A stretch of DNA of 52,682 nt from Nitrososphaerota archaeon (GCA_021324115.1 JAJPJS010000025.1:147661-200342), one strand, 5' to 3'. Numbered from the stretch's first letter, positions 32,439 to 40,501 are shown. The notes: generated by a model not told the origin, from the letters alone. Program-made: numbers and translations.

Positions 32439-32631
32439 GCACTAACCAACCTCCCAGAACTTTCTGAACGTTGCTTCTCATAACAGGTCAGCACAATGGG
32501 CTTAGGCCAAATGGTCAAATATCAATCACCAAGACCGGATGGTCCCAGATTCTTTCCGAGCCCGCTGCAACGTCAGACGTGTCAGATTTTTAGAGTGAAG
32601 GTTTAATTTGTCCTTTATTATGATCGGGATT
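32439..32631. other. Intergenic stretch upstream of the aspartase gene
   Basis: No reading frame or RNA gene is visible here. GTTTAATTT at 32601-32609 is the TATA box of the downstream lyase gene, centred 27 nt before ATG 32632. The remainder, between the small minus-strand frame and this box, is unexplained. Confidence 0.5.
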
Positions 32632-34086
32632 ATGAGATGGAGAATCGAAAGCGATTATCTGGGGAAGGTGAAGGTGCCTGAAGGGTCATACTGGGGGGTA
32701 CAGACCCAGCGAGCGGCGGAAAACTTTCCAATTTCGGGATTGCATGCGAGACCCGAATTCATTGTAGCAACAGCGATCGTGAAGAGAGCAGCGGCCGAAG
32801 CCAACATGAAAGCGGGCCTACTGAAGCCCGAGAAAGCCAGGGCAATCATGAAGGCTGCGGACGAGATAATAAATGGAAAATTGCACGACCAGTTCGTTGT
32901 CGACATATTTCAGGCTGGTGCCGGTACTTCTCATAACATGAATGCAAATGAGGTTATCGCAAACAGGGCGATTGAAATTCTCGGAGGAAAGAAGGGCGAT
33001 TACTCGATTGTGCATCCAAACGATGATGTAAACATGGGGCAGTCGACGAATGATGTCATACCCACTGCGATAAGGATCGTTTCTCTCATGCTATCCAGGA
33101 CTCTCCTTGAAAACATGAATGCTCTTGCTGAGGAACTACATACGAAGGCGTTGGAGTTTGATGATATCATAAAGAGCGGTAGGACCCACCTGATGGATGC
33201 AGCACCGATAAGACTTGGTCAGGAATTCGAAGCATGGGCCAGAATGCTACGTCGGGATTCTGATAGGCTACGGGCCTGTCTTCCGAGGATAAGGGAACTG
33301 AATATAGGAGCCACCGCGGTTGGTACCGGCCTTAATGCGGATCCCGATTACGTCCAGGGTGTCGTATCGGGGATTGGTCGCTTGATCGATGAGAAAGTCA
33401 GACCTGCAGAACATCTACCCGAAGCCACACAATCTCTCACCGACTTCTCCGAGGTCTCCGCCTGCCAGCGCTCTTTCGCCCTGGACCTGATCAAGATAGC
33501 GAATGACTTACGTCTGATGAATTCAGGTCCCATGACAGGACTGGCCGAGATAGTACTTCCCGCCGTTCAACCAGGGTCATCCATAATGCCTGGCAAAGTG
33601 AATCCAAGCATACCAGAAATGGTAGACATGGTTGGTTTTCAGGTGGTTGGTAATGATCTAGCCATATCGATGGCTACCCAAGCTGGTCAGCTGGAGCTCA
33701 ACGTGATGATGCCACTTGTGGCATATTCACTGGTGGAAAATTTCAAAATCCTGAGCTCCGCAGCCAAAGTGCTCGCTGAAAAGTGTATCAAGGGCATAAG
33801 CGCTAACCGCGAACGGATGGAAAAGATGCTTCACAAGTCACCAGGTGTGGCGCTGGCCCTGAATCCGTACATAGGATATCAGAAGGCAGCCGAGGTGGTC
33901 AAAAGGGCTCTCGCTGAAGAAAAAACAATCAAGGAAGTTGTACTTGAGATGGGACTTCTTGCGCCGGAGACGGTAGAAAAGATATTTGACCCGCATTCGT
34001 TGACTCAAATGGGGATCGCAGGCAAGAATCAGTCCAGACTTCCGAAAAGAAACCTAAAGACACCTGCCAAACAGGTCTCGCGTTGA
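32632..34086 (+). CDS. aspA: Aspartate ammonia-lyase (class II fumarase/aspartase family)
   Basis: This member of the fumarase/aspartase superfamily has 484 residues and reversibly forms fumarate and ammonia from aspartate. Signature motifs are GAGTSHNMNANEVIANRA, GQSTNDVIPTA, SGRTHLMDAAPIRLGQE and GSSIMPGKVNPSIPEMV. The end of the last motif (PEMV rather than the TQCEA of fumarase), and the following VGNDLAISMA, AGQLELNVM, EKCIKGISAN and LNPYIGYQKAAEV, match aspartases better. Fumarase activity cannot be excluded. ATG 32608 would lie on the TATA box; ATG 32632 (MRWRIESDYLGKVKVP) is leaderless at 27 nt from it. Confidence 0.85.
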   Translation: MRWRIESDYLGKVKVPEGSYWGVQTQRAAENFPISGLHARPEFIVATAIVKRAAAEANMKAGLLKPEKARAIMKAADEIINGKLHDQFVVDIFQAGAGTSHNMNANEVIANRAIEILGGKKGDYSIVHPNDDVNMGQSTNDVIPTAIRIVSLMLSRTLLENMNALAEELHTKALEFDDIIKSGRTHLMDAAPIRLGQEFEAWARMLRRDSDRLRACLPRIRELNIGATAVGTGLNADPDYVQGVVSGIGRLIDEKVRPAEHLPEATQSLTDFSEVSACQRSFALDLIKIANDLRLMNSGPMTGLAEIVLPAVQPGSSIMPGKVNPSIPEMVDMVGFQVVGNDLAISMATQAGQLELNVMMPLVAYSLVENFKILSSAAKVLAEKCIKGISANRERMEKMLHKSPGVALALNPYIGYQKAAEVVKRALAEEKTIKEVVLEMGLLAPETVEKIFDPHSLTQMGIAGKNQSRLPKRNLKTPAKQVSR

Positions 34087-34125
34087 ACTTACTTTTTTTG
34101 AAGGAATTTGATTCGAATCAACATG

Positions 34126-34557
34126 TCAACTGGGTTGCTGAGTGGAACTCTTTCTCAGGTTTCTCAGATACTCATCGTAAATCTGCCTGACCTTTTCCCC
34201 GCTCGGCCCGGTTCCTTCCACAACTCCGCTTTCAGTCACCTTTATCTTATCCATCACTATTATGGCTCCAATATCATCCCTTACCCTGACAAGGCCCGGA
34301 AACGCTCTGTTGATAGCATCAGCCAGCGCCTTGAGGTCGAAAGGTCTTTCCATCAGTTTGATTTCACGCACGCTGTGTCCCCCGATAGCCAGTTTGAAAG
34401 ACCTCTCCTCCCCCTCGATGCCGCTTAGAATAAGTGACAGGTTCTCCTGTATCCCCAGCAAAGTCCCATCATACTTCTTTCCATCTACCGTTTCTACAGA
34501 TACCTTACGACCCACAAAGGTGGATAGCTCCTCCGCAAATCTTCTTGATGCTGACAT
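34126..34557 (-). CDS. Sm-like protein with C-terminal domain (SmAP3 type)
   Basis: The N-terminal 70 residues form an Sm fold (ELSTFVGRKVSVETVDGKKYDGTLLGIQENLSLILSG, quoted here as the Sm1 part, then FKLAIGGHSVREIKLMERPFD as Sm2). A further α/β domain of about 70 residues follows (LKALADAINRAFPGLVRVRDDIGAIIVMDKIKVTESG region). This two-domain layout is known for the archaeal SmAP3 group, which forms ring oligomers. RNA binding is expected for the Sm part; the role of the extra domain is unknown. TTTAATA at 34580-34586 lies 26 nt before ATG 34557 (leaderless). It converges on the aspartase gene. Confidence 0.85.
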   Translation of the reverse strand: MSASRRFAEELSTFVGRKVSVETVDGKKYDGTLLGIQENLSLILSGIEGEERSFKLAIGGHSVREIKLMERPFDLKALADAINRAFPGLVRVRDDIGAIIVMDKIKVTESGVVEGTGPSGEKVRQIYDEYLRNLRKSSTQQPS

Positions 34558-34813
34558 GGCAGACGAATCACAGGTAAACTATTAAACTGTTGGGGTAGTG
34601 CATTTCAAAAAGGATTTCATTTCGAGGATCTGTGTGCTTCAGATTCATGACCCTACAAGTATTACTTTAACCGTGATGTAATTTTTTCTTCAATCACTTT
34701 CAAACTCCTCCCTCCACTATCAAAGCATCTGTCTGAGGGGATAAACTGTAGCTTGAACCGGACAATTTGATTCCGTACAGCAAATATTTGGAACTTATTG
34801 CTAATAAGATACT
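34558..34813. other. Divergent promoter region between SmAP3 and the TFB paralogue
   Basis: A 256-nt gap contains the TATA box of the Sm-like gene (34580-34586) and a possible box for the TFB paralogue (AAATATTT, about 34783-34790). I see no convincing RNA gene or small frame in the rest. Confidence 0.45.
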
Positions 34814-35782
34814 TTGGAGCACACGAATGAGGGTACAGTTTGTGCGTCGTGCGGCGGCAGATTACTTTCAGCGGGTGATGAGCTTGTTTGCAATATGTGT
34901 GGGGCTACAAGTAGTATCCACCAGGATACAAATTACAAGATGTCGGTTGGCAGGGTAAGCGAAACTCCGTACGAACTTGGTAGCTATCTTGGCCCCTATG
35001 AAGGAATCCGGGCCAAGGATTATCCTGGCTTCAATTTCTCCGGGTCCACAGCCTCATACATCAAGGTTATCTCTGACCATGGGGTTGTTGAGCCCGGAAT
35101 CAAAAAGTACGAGTATGTTTCAAATATTATCGAGAGATGCGCAGAGGCCCTCCATCTTTCCAGCCATATCATTCTTGATGCAAAGAGAATCTCGAAGAAG
35201 ATATTGAAAAGTCCAGACCTAAAACGTGGAATGTTGCCTTCCGTGGCTGCAACTGCCGTAATACTGGCATGCAGGTTCGATGGTAAGCGCCCGGTCAGCT
35301 GGAGGAGGTTGAAAACCATAATGTCTAATCTGGGCTACTCCGTAAGATTCAGGTATGTGATCGATGTCGAAACCCGATCCGAGGAAAGACCCCGACTGGA
35401 TGTGAAAGCTTATGTCAGATATTTCGTGAAAAAAACCTTGGCTGACCCTAACCTTTTGCGCAGACTGGCCAACAGTCATGTCCCTCCGATAGTTTATGAG
35501 TCCAAGCTCGAGAGCACGGCCATCGAGGTGCTTCATCGGATAGGTAAAGTAAGATTCTACGGTTATAGTCCTTTTGCCATATCGGCAACTTCGATTTATA
35601 TTGCAGAATCTTTGCTTAGCGAAAGGGAAGGCAGAAGGAGGCTATTCAATCTTGCAGAAATCACACGCAATTTGGGGATGTCAAGGTCCACGCTTAGAGA
35701 GCAGATAACTAAATTCAGAAAGCTGGTCTTTGGACATCAATCGGTTACAGAAACTGATGATGATCTGGAGGATAACCACTGA
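34814..35782 (+). CDS. Divergent TFB paralogue
   Basis: The 322-residue protein has the TFB architecture: an N-terminal zinc ribbon with four cysteines (CASC ... CNMC, about residues 10-29), a linker, and two cyclin-like repeats (about 105-195 with PSVAATAVILACRFDGKRPVSW, and 215-310 with FAISATSIYIAESLL and a final helix-turn-helix NLGMSRSTLREQI). The B-reader/linker is altered: the canonical GAPLTLTQHDFGLTT is replaced by a SETPYELGSYLGPYEG-like stretch. It is thus an alternative initiation factor or a degenerate regulator. The start is TTG 34814, with AAATATTT about 27 nt upstream. Its 3' end overlaps the convergent minor-pilin operon by 38 nt. Confidence 0.85.
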   Translation: MEHTNEGTVCASCGGRLLSAGDELVCNMCGATSSIHQDTNYKMSVGRVSETPYELGSYLGPYEGIRAKDYPGFNFSGSTASYIKVISDHGVVEPGIKKYEYVSNIIERCAEALHLSSHIILDAKRISKKILKSPDLKRGMLPSVAATAVILACRFDGKRPVSWRRLKTIMSNLGYSVRFRYVIDVETRSEERPRLDVKAYVRYFVKKTLADPNLLRRLANSHVPPIVYESKLESTAIEVLHRIGKVRFYGYSPFAISATSIYIAESLLSEREGRRRLFNLAEITRNLGMSRSTLREQITKFRKLVFGHQSVTETDDDLEDNH

Positions 35783-36560
35783 AGTGGTACAGGCCATCTG
35801 GCAAACTACCAGAAGATTCAGTCTGGTCGTGTTCTTGCTGTGTACTTACGGGACTGACGTGTCCGGATTCCCTCAGCGACACTTCCCAAGAGCCTTGCCG
35901 CGTGCAGTATGCTCCTTTTACCTGAGCTGTAATCTGGTAATATACAATCGAAGGCTTCACGAAAACCATGGTCGTCAGGATACCGCCGGATGGTAAACCG
36001 ACAGATTGATTCATAGAGGCTGATTGTGTCAGGGTCGAATTGGTCGAAGAAATCTCTGTTCTCAGAACAGAAGCTGTGCGGTTAATTACAGCGTAAGTCT
36101 GAAGCAGTGGAAAGGGACACACTGAGGTCACTGTAACATTCCGGATGGCAATGTCATTACTCTGATCCGTAGCATTGACGACAACAGAAAAAATTACTCC
36201 CGTACTCTCGGCACCAGCTGGGTAAACCTCAAATTGGGATGGAAAACCTATTACAACGACGGATGTCATCTCAAACTTCATCGATTCGACCCCCTGCCTG
36301 CACGAATTTACCAAAATCGTAGAAAGTGATGCCACATCTATGGAGGGTGCATGCTCAAGCGTATCGTCCAGAGAAGCGGCGCATGCCACCAACGCGCTCT
36401 GTCCGTATGCATTTATTCCTGTGAAGAGCCTATCTTCATTCAGGTTCGATCCTGCAATAGAGGTCGCCACCTCCCACTCCTGCGAGAGAGCAAACGAACT
36501 CGCCAATATTACCAACCCCGTAGCGAGTGCAAAAAGGGTGAGGGTTACCCCGCGTCGCAA
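35745..36560 (-). CDS. Pilin-like secreted/membrane protein (last gene of minor operon)
   Basis: The protein (271 residues) starts MRRGVTLTLFALATGLVILA: a short basic leader ending in RRG, then one hydrophobic helix. That is like archaeal class III prepilins, although it lacks Glu at position 5. A large extracellular β-rich domain follows, rich in Ser/Thr and N-glycosylation sequons, with several Cys (CAASLDD, CRQG, VCPFPL, YCTRQG) that could form disulfides. The final 40 residues are polar and His/Gln-rich and overlap the TFB paralogue gene on the opposite strand. TTG 36560 overlaps the preceding gene by 16 nt and has a strong GGAGGTG-type Shine-Dalgarno just upstream. It is a candidate minor pilin or tip protein. 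Confidence 0.7.
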   Translation of the reverse strand: MRRGVTLTLFALATGLVILASSFALSQEWEVATSIAGSNLNEDRLFTGINAYGQSALVACAASLDDTLEHAPSIDVASLSTILVNSCRQGVESMKFEMTSVVVIGFPSQFEVYPAGAESTGVIFSVVVNATDQSNDIAIRNVTVTSVCPFPLLQTYAVINRTASVLRTEISSTNSTLTQSASMNQSVGLPSGGILTTMVFVKPSIVYYQITAQVKGAYCTRQGSWEVSLRESGHVSPVSTQQEHDQTESSGSLPDGLYHFSGYPPDHHQFL

Positions 36561-36868
36561 AACACATCCACCTCCATCACTTTACCGTGGATCATGAAAG
36601 AAAAATTGAATAATGGTTGAGCAAGGATTGTCTGTCCAACCTCAAATGTGACACAGGATTGGTTTTCCTCCCCTCCGAGATATGCTTGGTTTCGAATCAA
36701 CGGAAGCAGGTGTAGCATCGCCGAAGCCTGGAGAGCCTTCTGTAAGGCAAACTGTGTATCTTGGGCCTGCTTCCAGTTGGTTGCACTTTCCTTGGCTACG
36801 GATAATGCCCCAGTTACAAGCAGTGCAAGCAGCCCCACGGAAATCAGCGCATCAACCTGTCTTATCAA
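36545..36868 (-). CDS. Small pilin-like protein, single N-terminal membrane helix
   Basis: From TTG 36868 the protein has 107 residues: a short N terminus (MIRQVDA), one membrane helix (LISVGLLALLVTGALSVA), and an extracellular domain with a helical start (ESATNWKQAQDTQFALQKAL, in part) and two Cys (SCVTF, DVFCDAG) that may pair. A longer frame begins at TTG 36916 but runs through the preceding small gene. TTG 36868 overlaps the stop codon of that gene as TTGA, the same coupling seen for scpA-scpB. The protein resembles TadE/TadF or pseudopilin topology, but no specific family is recognised. Confidence 0.65.
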   Translation of the reverse strand: MIRQVDALISVGLLALLVTGALSVAKESATNWKQAQDTQFALQKALQASAMLHLLPLIRNQAYLGGEENQSCVTFEVGQTILAQPLFNFSFMIHGKVMEVDVFCDAG

Positions 36869-36969
36869 CCGCCCCAAACACCCACCAAGGCTCCTGCGCT
36901 GGCCCAGAGAATCCAAAGGTCCAGCAAAAGGCAGAGTAGTGACGCGCCCAGCTCAACGTACTCATCCAT
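36865..36969 (-). CDS. 34-residue membrane protein in the minor-pilin operon
   Basis: A short frame from ATG 36969 to TGA 36865-36867 encodes 34 residues: MDEYVELGAS, then an almost unbroken hydrophobic stretch (LLCLLLDLWILWASAGALVG) and VWGG. It has one of the best Shine-Dalgarno sites in the window (GGAGGTG on the minus strand, 36977-36983, 7 nt before the ATG). It overlaps the stop of the upstream gene (36962-36964) and the start of the downstream gene as TTGA. Such tight coupling argues that it is translated. It is predicted to be a single-span membrane peptide of the pilus complex; no homologue is recognised. Confidence 0.62.
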   Translation of the reverse strand: MDEYVELGASLLCLLLDLWILWASAGALVGVWGG

Positions 36970-37348
36970 ACTTCTGCACCTCCAGATTTCCCTGATGTAG
37001 CCCGACTTGCCAGAGGCCTGAAGAATCAATTACAAAATATCCTTCCATACCGTTCACGATGAAGGTCGCAATAGTTCCATCTAAATTCACGAACCCCCGC
37101 CCGTTGAAAAATGAAATATTGGAGTGTGGAGGAAGACTTACTGCAACTGTAATTGTCGAATCTTGCTTTAGATTTCCAAGCAACAGTGTGATCTCATTGG
37201 CAGTCGCAACAGCCGCACCACTTTCAGGACTCTCTGTGAGTCGTATGACATAGCCCGAGGCGCCTATCGCCAGGATCGCCGTAAGGACGGCCACGAACGA
37301 AGTACTTGACATCGACTCTAGTAGCTTGGAACTCAAACGGTCAGGCAA
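36962..37348 (-). CDS. Small pilin-like protein, single N-terminal membrane helix
   Basis: The protein has a cytoplasmic leader, a membrane helix (SFVAVLTAILAIGASGYVI) and a compact extracellular β-rich domain (TITVAVSLPPHSNISFFNG, FVNLDGTIATFIVNGMEGYFVID, in part), with no Cys. TTG 37348 overlaps the stop of the preceding gene; ATG 37312 (MSSTSFVAVL) is an alternative and would give a shorter leader more like its neighbours. It is the second gene of the minus-strand operon. No family is recognised; topology and position suggest a minor pilin or assembly protein. Confidence 0.62.
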   Translation of the reverse strand: MPDRLSSKLLESMSSTSFVAVLTAILAIGASGYVIRLTESPESGAAVATANEITLLLGNLKQDSTITVAVSLPPHSNISFFNGRGFVNLDGTIATFIVNGMEGYFVIDSSGLWQVGLHQGNLEVQKYG

Positions 37349-37706
37349 CTCCGATGTCCACGATTCCGTCTTTCACCTGAACATTCAACGTACCGCTGGA
37401 ACGAAGACAGAGTAGAACATGCACGCAGGGGATTCCCAGGTCGAGTGTGTGGTATCCCGCCTTGTTGTTGACAACAAGCACGCCACCTCCGCATGTCAAA
37501 TTTGTCGGGTACGCTACAACGTATTGGATGGTAACAATTTGTCCGTTCGATGAAGCATTTCGAACCGCCGAATAAATCTCCGCAGTCAAACCAGCTGCCG
37601 ACTCCTGGGCATTCACTTCCTCGATCTGAGAGTTTACAGCAATGACGGAGAATGAAATAAGGATGGTCAGTGGCACGGCCGCAAGAAGCTTCCCAACTAA
37701 CTGCAT
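37341..37706 (-). CDS. Small pilin-like protein, first gene of minor operon
   Basis: From ATG 37706 (MQLVGKLLAAVPLTILISFS) the 121-residue protein has one N-terminal membrane helix. A helical linker (NSQIEEVNAQESAAGLTAEI) and an extracellular β-domain with three Cys (LTCGGG, IPCVHVLLC) follow. TTG 37715 would add three residues but lies too close to the TATA box. The TATATTA element at 37727-37733 gives a transcription start near 37703-37706. It heads a five-gene minus-strand operon divergent from the ATPase/platform operon. No specific family is recognised. Confidence 0.65.
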   Translation of the reverse strand: MQLVGKLLAAVPLTILISFSVIAVNSQIEEVNAQESAAGLTAEIYSAVRNASSNGQIVTIQYVVAYPTNLTCGGGVLVVNNKAGYHTLDLGIPCVHVLLCLRSSGTLNVQVKDGIVDIGVA

Positions 37707-37724
37707 ACCAAACAAAGTATGTTG

Positions 37725-37734
37725 CCTATATTAG
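37725..37734. promoter_or_regulatory. Single TATA box driving both pilus-like operons
   Basis: CCTATATTAG lies between the divergent operons. On minus its centre is about 25 nt before ATG 37706; on plus it is 26-27 nt before TTG 37756. It is the only TATA element in the gap, so one symmetric box appears to start both transcripts. Confidence 0.62.
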
Positions 37735-37755
37735 CACATGCATCCTTTCCCATCG

Positions 37756-39204
37756 TTGCATGAAATTGCTTCGGCTGAAGGGACAGCTGTATGCTTGTTT
37801 GAAAGCATGCTGACGAAGTCCCAATATGTTCCAGAAACAAGCTACAGGGTAGGCCCGTTTACTGTCGATATACTGAGGCACAAAACACGAACCATCTACA
37901 GCCCGAGGTTGACTCTGGGATCGACGAAAGACATCGATATACTCAGAGCGGCACTCGAGGCAATCGAAGCATCACATTTCGTGCCTCGCAAGTTTCCGAG
38001 GTCTCTTGGCGACTTCATCGAGATGGTGCAGAAAGAGGTAGCTCCCCTCCTTTGTGGATGTTACCTAGACCCCCTCCTGGCATCAAGAGTCGTTGCGTAT
38101 GAGTACATAGGACTAACACGATTGATGCCCGTTTTTGAGGATCATCTTGTGGACGAACTTTTCGTGGACGACCCTCTGTTGCCTCCATACCTTGAGCATC
38201 GTACCCATGGCAGGTGTGATCTTGGATACAGCCTTACCGAAAGAGAGCTCGAATCCGTAAGGACCCATGCGGAAATCTACGGAGGGGTATCACCGTCTTA
38301 CAGGACGCCATCGATTAAGACCGAACTTCACCTAGGAGGGGTGAAGCTGAGGGTGGGTTTGGACACATATCCTGTTGCATACACCGGTTTTTCCCTGCAC
38401 ATCAGGAAGGTTGGCGGGAACGCCCTGACTCTCACTGCACTTGCAAGGGGTGGGGACGTGCCCATCGAAGCCTCTTCGCTTCTGCTTGCTTGTCTGCAAA
38501 ACAGGTTGAATGTAACTATAATAGGTCCTTCCGGTTCGGGGAAGACCACACTTCTTAACGCGCTCGATATGTCCATCGACCCAAGGCTGCGCCGAGTCTA
38601 TGTTGAAGATGCGGTCGAATCCATAGACCTGGCTGCCTGGGGTTTCAGGCAGCTCAAGCTGAGAGTTCCGTCCATTGAAACTGGATACGATGAAGGACAA
38701 AACAAACTCAAGGAGGTACTGAAGACCCTCCACCGATCTCCCGACATCCTGATACTTGGGGAAGTCCAGGATGCGTCCCACAGTTCTGCCATGTTTCAGG
38801 CCGCCGAGGCCGGGATAACAGGGATTCAGACGTTTCATTCATATTCGCCAGAACAGTCAATAAGAAGGTGGACATCTACGCATGGCATTCAGAGGGAACA
38901 GCTAGCCGACCTAGGGGTACTCGCCACGATGGTGAGGGCGAGCCCATTTTCGCCCCGAAGACAACTTGTACGGATATCTGCTATACTTCCTTCTATACAA
39001 CTTATTGACATTTACAGAAGCGAACAAGGCGTAGTCTTCGAAAACCTGGCAAGGTTAGAACAGGAAAGAAACCTAGCCAACTCTTCGTTACATAGTTCGT
39101 TGGAGGCTTTCAGTAAATGGCTTCATAGGGCTTTTGTCGAAGGTTTCTTCGACCAGAATGATTTTCTAGAGTATGCAGTTTCGGAAAGACCGGTGACCGA
39201 TTAG
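37756..39204 (+). CDS. Type IV pilus/secretion ATPase (VirB11/TadA/FlaI-like)
   Basis: This hexameric secretion ATPase powers pilus assembly or secretion at the cytoplasmic membrane. The family N-terminal domain precedes VDELFVDDP and the GVKLRVGLDTYP block. Then come Walker A GPSGSGKTT (about residues 257-265), the Asp-box region VYVEDAVESIDL, Walker B DILILGEVQD (about 330-339, with the usual GEMRD/GEVRD Arg replaced by Gln) and the His box TFHSYS. The length (482 residues) fits archaeal T4P ATPases. The TATA box puts transcription start near 37756, so TTG 37756 (MHEIASAEG) is used; ATG 37738 would lie upstream. It heads an operon with the platform genes. Confidence 0.9.
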   Translation: MHEIASAEGTAVCLFESMLTKSQYVPETSYRVGPFTVDILRHKTRTIYSPRLTLGSTKDIDILRAALEAIEASHFVPRKFPRSLGDFIEMVQKEVAPLLCGCYLDPLLASRVVAYEYIGLTRLMPVFEDHLVDELFVDDPLLPPYLEHRTHGRCDLGYSLTERELESVRTHAEIYGGVSPSYRTPSIKTELHLGGVKLRVGLDTYPVAYTGFSLHIRKVGGNALTLTALARGGDVPIEASSLLLACLQNRLNVTIIGPSGSGKTTLLNALDMSIDPRLRRVYVEDAVESIDLAAWGFRQLKLRVPSIETGYDEGQNKLKEVLKTLHRSPDILILGEVQDASHSSAMFQAAEAGITGIQTFHSYSPEQSIRRWTSTHGIQREQLADLGVLATMVRASPFSPRRQLVRISAILPSIQLIDIYRSEQGVVFENLARLEQERNLANSSLHSSLEAFSKWLHRAFVEGFFDQNDFLEYAVSERPVTD

Positions 39205-39205
39205 C

Positions 39206-39859
39206 ATGGGCACGAAATTGAAGGCATTTGACCCCACCCGTAGACCGGAAAATCTGATTGCGATACTTGTTGTATTTGTTGCAGCGCTTGGAGTAATATC
39301 ATATATTCTGGTCAAAACTCCGCCTTCCGTCTTTTCAATGATATTTGTTTCTTTATCAACGTGGCTACGTTTCAGAATCTTGAGGGAAGGCAAAACCACC
39401 GATATATTGCTCCCAATCGAGGACGCAATTGCGAGGCGTGCTGTGGCGCTAGCAACCAGGTCAAGGATAACGGTACTTTGGGAGTCGTACTTGGCTGGAT
39501 CCAAGTCCGGCGAGCAGTCGGTTTCGAAGTCTTTCAGAGGTATACCTCCGGATCGGGCAGTTGCAGCTTTGGACTGTCAAAGGGGACATGCCCAGGAGTA
39601 TTCACTTCTGTCGCCAGAGCCACCCACGGTCAAAGAGGTTGCGAGCCTCGCCGCCCTGGACGCACGACGTCAATATGCGAAGGTTGCTTCGCAGATAGAA
39701 ACATCGTTTACGTTACTTCAGGGGATCGGTTTCTTCCTGCCCCTTATTGTCATCATTTTTTCACCCCAGGTAGGTCAACCACTGATCAACGGGATATACT
39801 TCGCATTTTCGTATTATCTTCTTCTTGACGGATTTAGGAGGCGCATGAAACCTCTATGA
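39206..39859 (+). CDS. Pilus platform protein, first half (T2SSF/TadB-like)
   Basis: The protein of 217 residues has two N-terminal membrane helices (about residues 17-50), a cytoplasmic helical domain (about 60-170) and two C-terminal helices (LLQGIGFFLPLIVIIF, then LINGIYFAFSYYLLLDGF). This is the layout of a single T2SSF/GspF-like module such as TadB or half of archaeal FlaJ. Sequence similarity is weak, so the call rests on topology and on position: ATG 39206 follows the ATPase stop by 1 nt, and the gene overlaps the next platform gene as ATGATG. It is predicted to form the inner-membrane platform with its partner. Confidence 0.65.
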   Translation: MGTKLKAFDPTRRPENLIAILVVFVAALGVISYILVKTPPSVFSMIFVSLSTWLRFRILREGKTTDILLPIEDAIARRAVALATRSRITVLWESYLAGSKSGEQSVSKSFRGIPPDRAVAALDCQRGHAQEYSLLSPEPPTVKEVASLAALDARRQYAKVASQIETSFTLLQGIGFFLPLIVIIFSPQVGQPLINGIYFAFSYYLLLDGFRRRMKPL

Positions 39860-40467
39860 TGGACCTCATCCTTTCGGCTGTATCTGCACTCGCCGGTGCT
39901 CTGCTTATCCTCACAAAAGAGCATGGATCCACTTCTTCCACCTGGATGCATGAATCAGCATCACTCATACAATCGGGAGCGAGTGCTTCGCGTGCGATCG
40001 CGTACTCCAAATCGGCACCACGCGAACTGGTTTCGAAGGTGTTGCGTGGTAGACCCCCTTCAGAACTAAAGATACGCGATCCTTCCGTAAGAATATCTAT
40101 TCGACTGAGCGAGTCCTCCAGGCAGGCCCCAAAGGAAGCATTACCCGTCTTCGGTGAACTCCTTGCGGATTTCGAAACCGAGAAGATGAAGATAGTTCAA
40201 ACAGCCGGAGCGTTACAACAGAGAGGCGCGATCATGTCATTCGTCCTTGGTGCGATATCTCCGATTCTATCAAAGTTGGGCCCCACTCTAATCCCGTTGA
40301 ATTCAGGCAGTTCGGCACATGGCGCCCAGCTCTTTTCCGCACTGATGGTCATTGCCGCTGCTTCAGGAGGTGTGGACTTGTCTCCAAGGATGAAGGCGAG
40401 TTTTCTACTGTTTCTCATTTCTGAGATGCTAATGTCCTTGTATATCGTCGGATTCATAACCCCCTGA
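39856..40467 (+). CDS. Pilus platform protein, second half (T2SSF/TadC-like)
   Basis: This 203-residue protein has an N-terminal membrane helix (MMDLILSAVSALAGALLIL), a cytoplasmic helical region (TWMHESASLIQSGASASRAI, FGELLADFETEKMKIVQTAG, in part) and a C-terminal hydrophobic region with about three spans. It resembles a second T2SSF module. With the preceding gene it probably equals one archaeal FlaJ/TadBC platform split into two chains. ATG 39856 overlaps the upstream stop (39857-39859), so translation is coupled. The pilin gene follows with its own TATA box. Confidence 0.62.
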   Translation: MMDLILSAVSALAGALLILTKEHGSTSSTWMHESASLIQSGASASRAIAYSKSAPRELVSKVLRGRPPSELKIRDPSVRISIRLSESSRQAPKEALPVFGELLADFETEKMKIVQTAGALQQRGAIMSFVLGAISPILSKLGPTLIPLNSGSSAHGAQLFSALMVIAAASGGVDLSPRMKASFLLFLISEMLMSLYIVGFITP

Positions 40468-40472
40468 GGGTC

Positions 40473-40480
40473 CTTATATT
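40473..40480 (+). promoter_or_regulatory. TATA box of the small pilin gene
   Basis: CTTATATT lies just downstream of the platform gene stop and is centred about 26 nt before ATG 40502. It gives the pilin gene its own strong promoter, as expected for a major structural subunit. Confidence 0.6.
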
Positions 40481-40501
40481 CGCCCAGCATTATCTAGGAT
40501 A

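Noticed and set aside
32632-34086. Class II fumarase (FumC) as the primary call
   Set aside because: The signature end KVNPSIPEMV and the aspartase-like C-terminal blocks differ from the fumarase KVNPTQCEA pattern, so aspartase is preferred.
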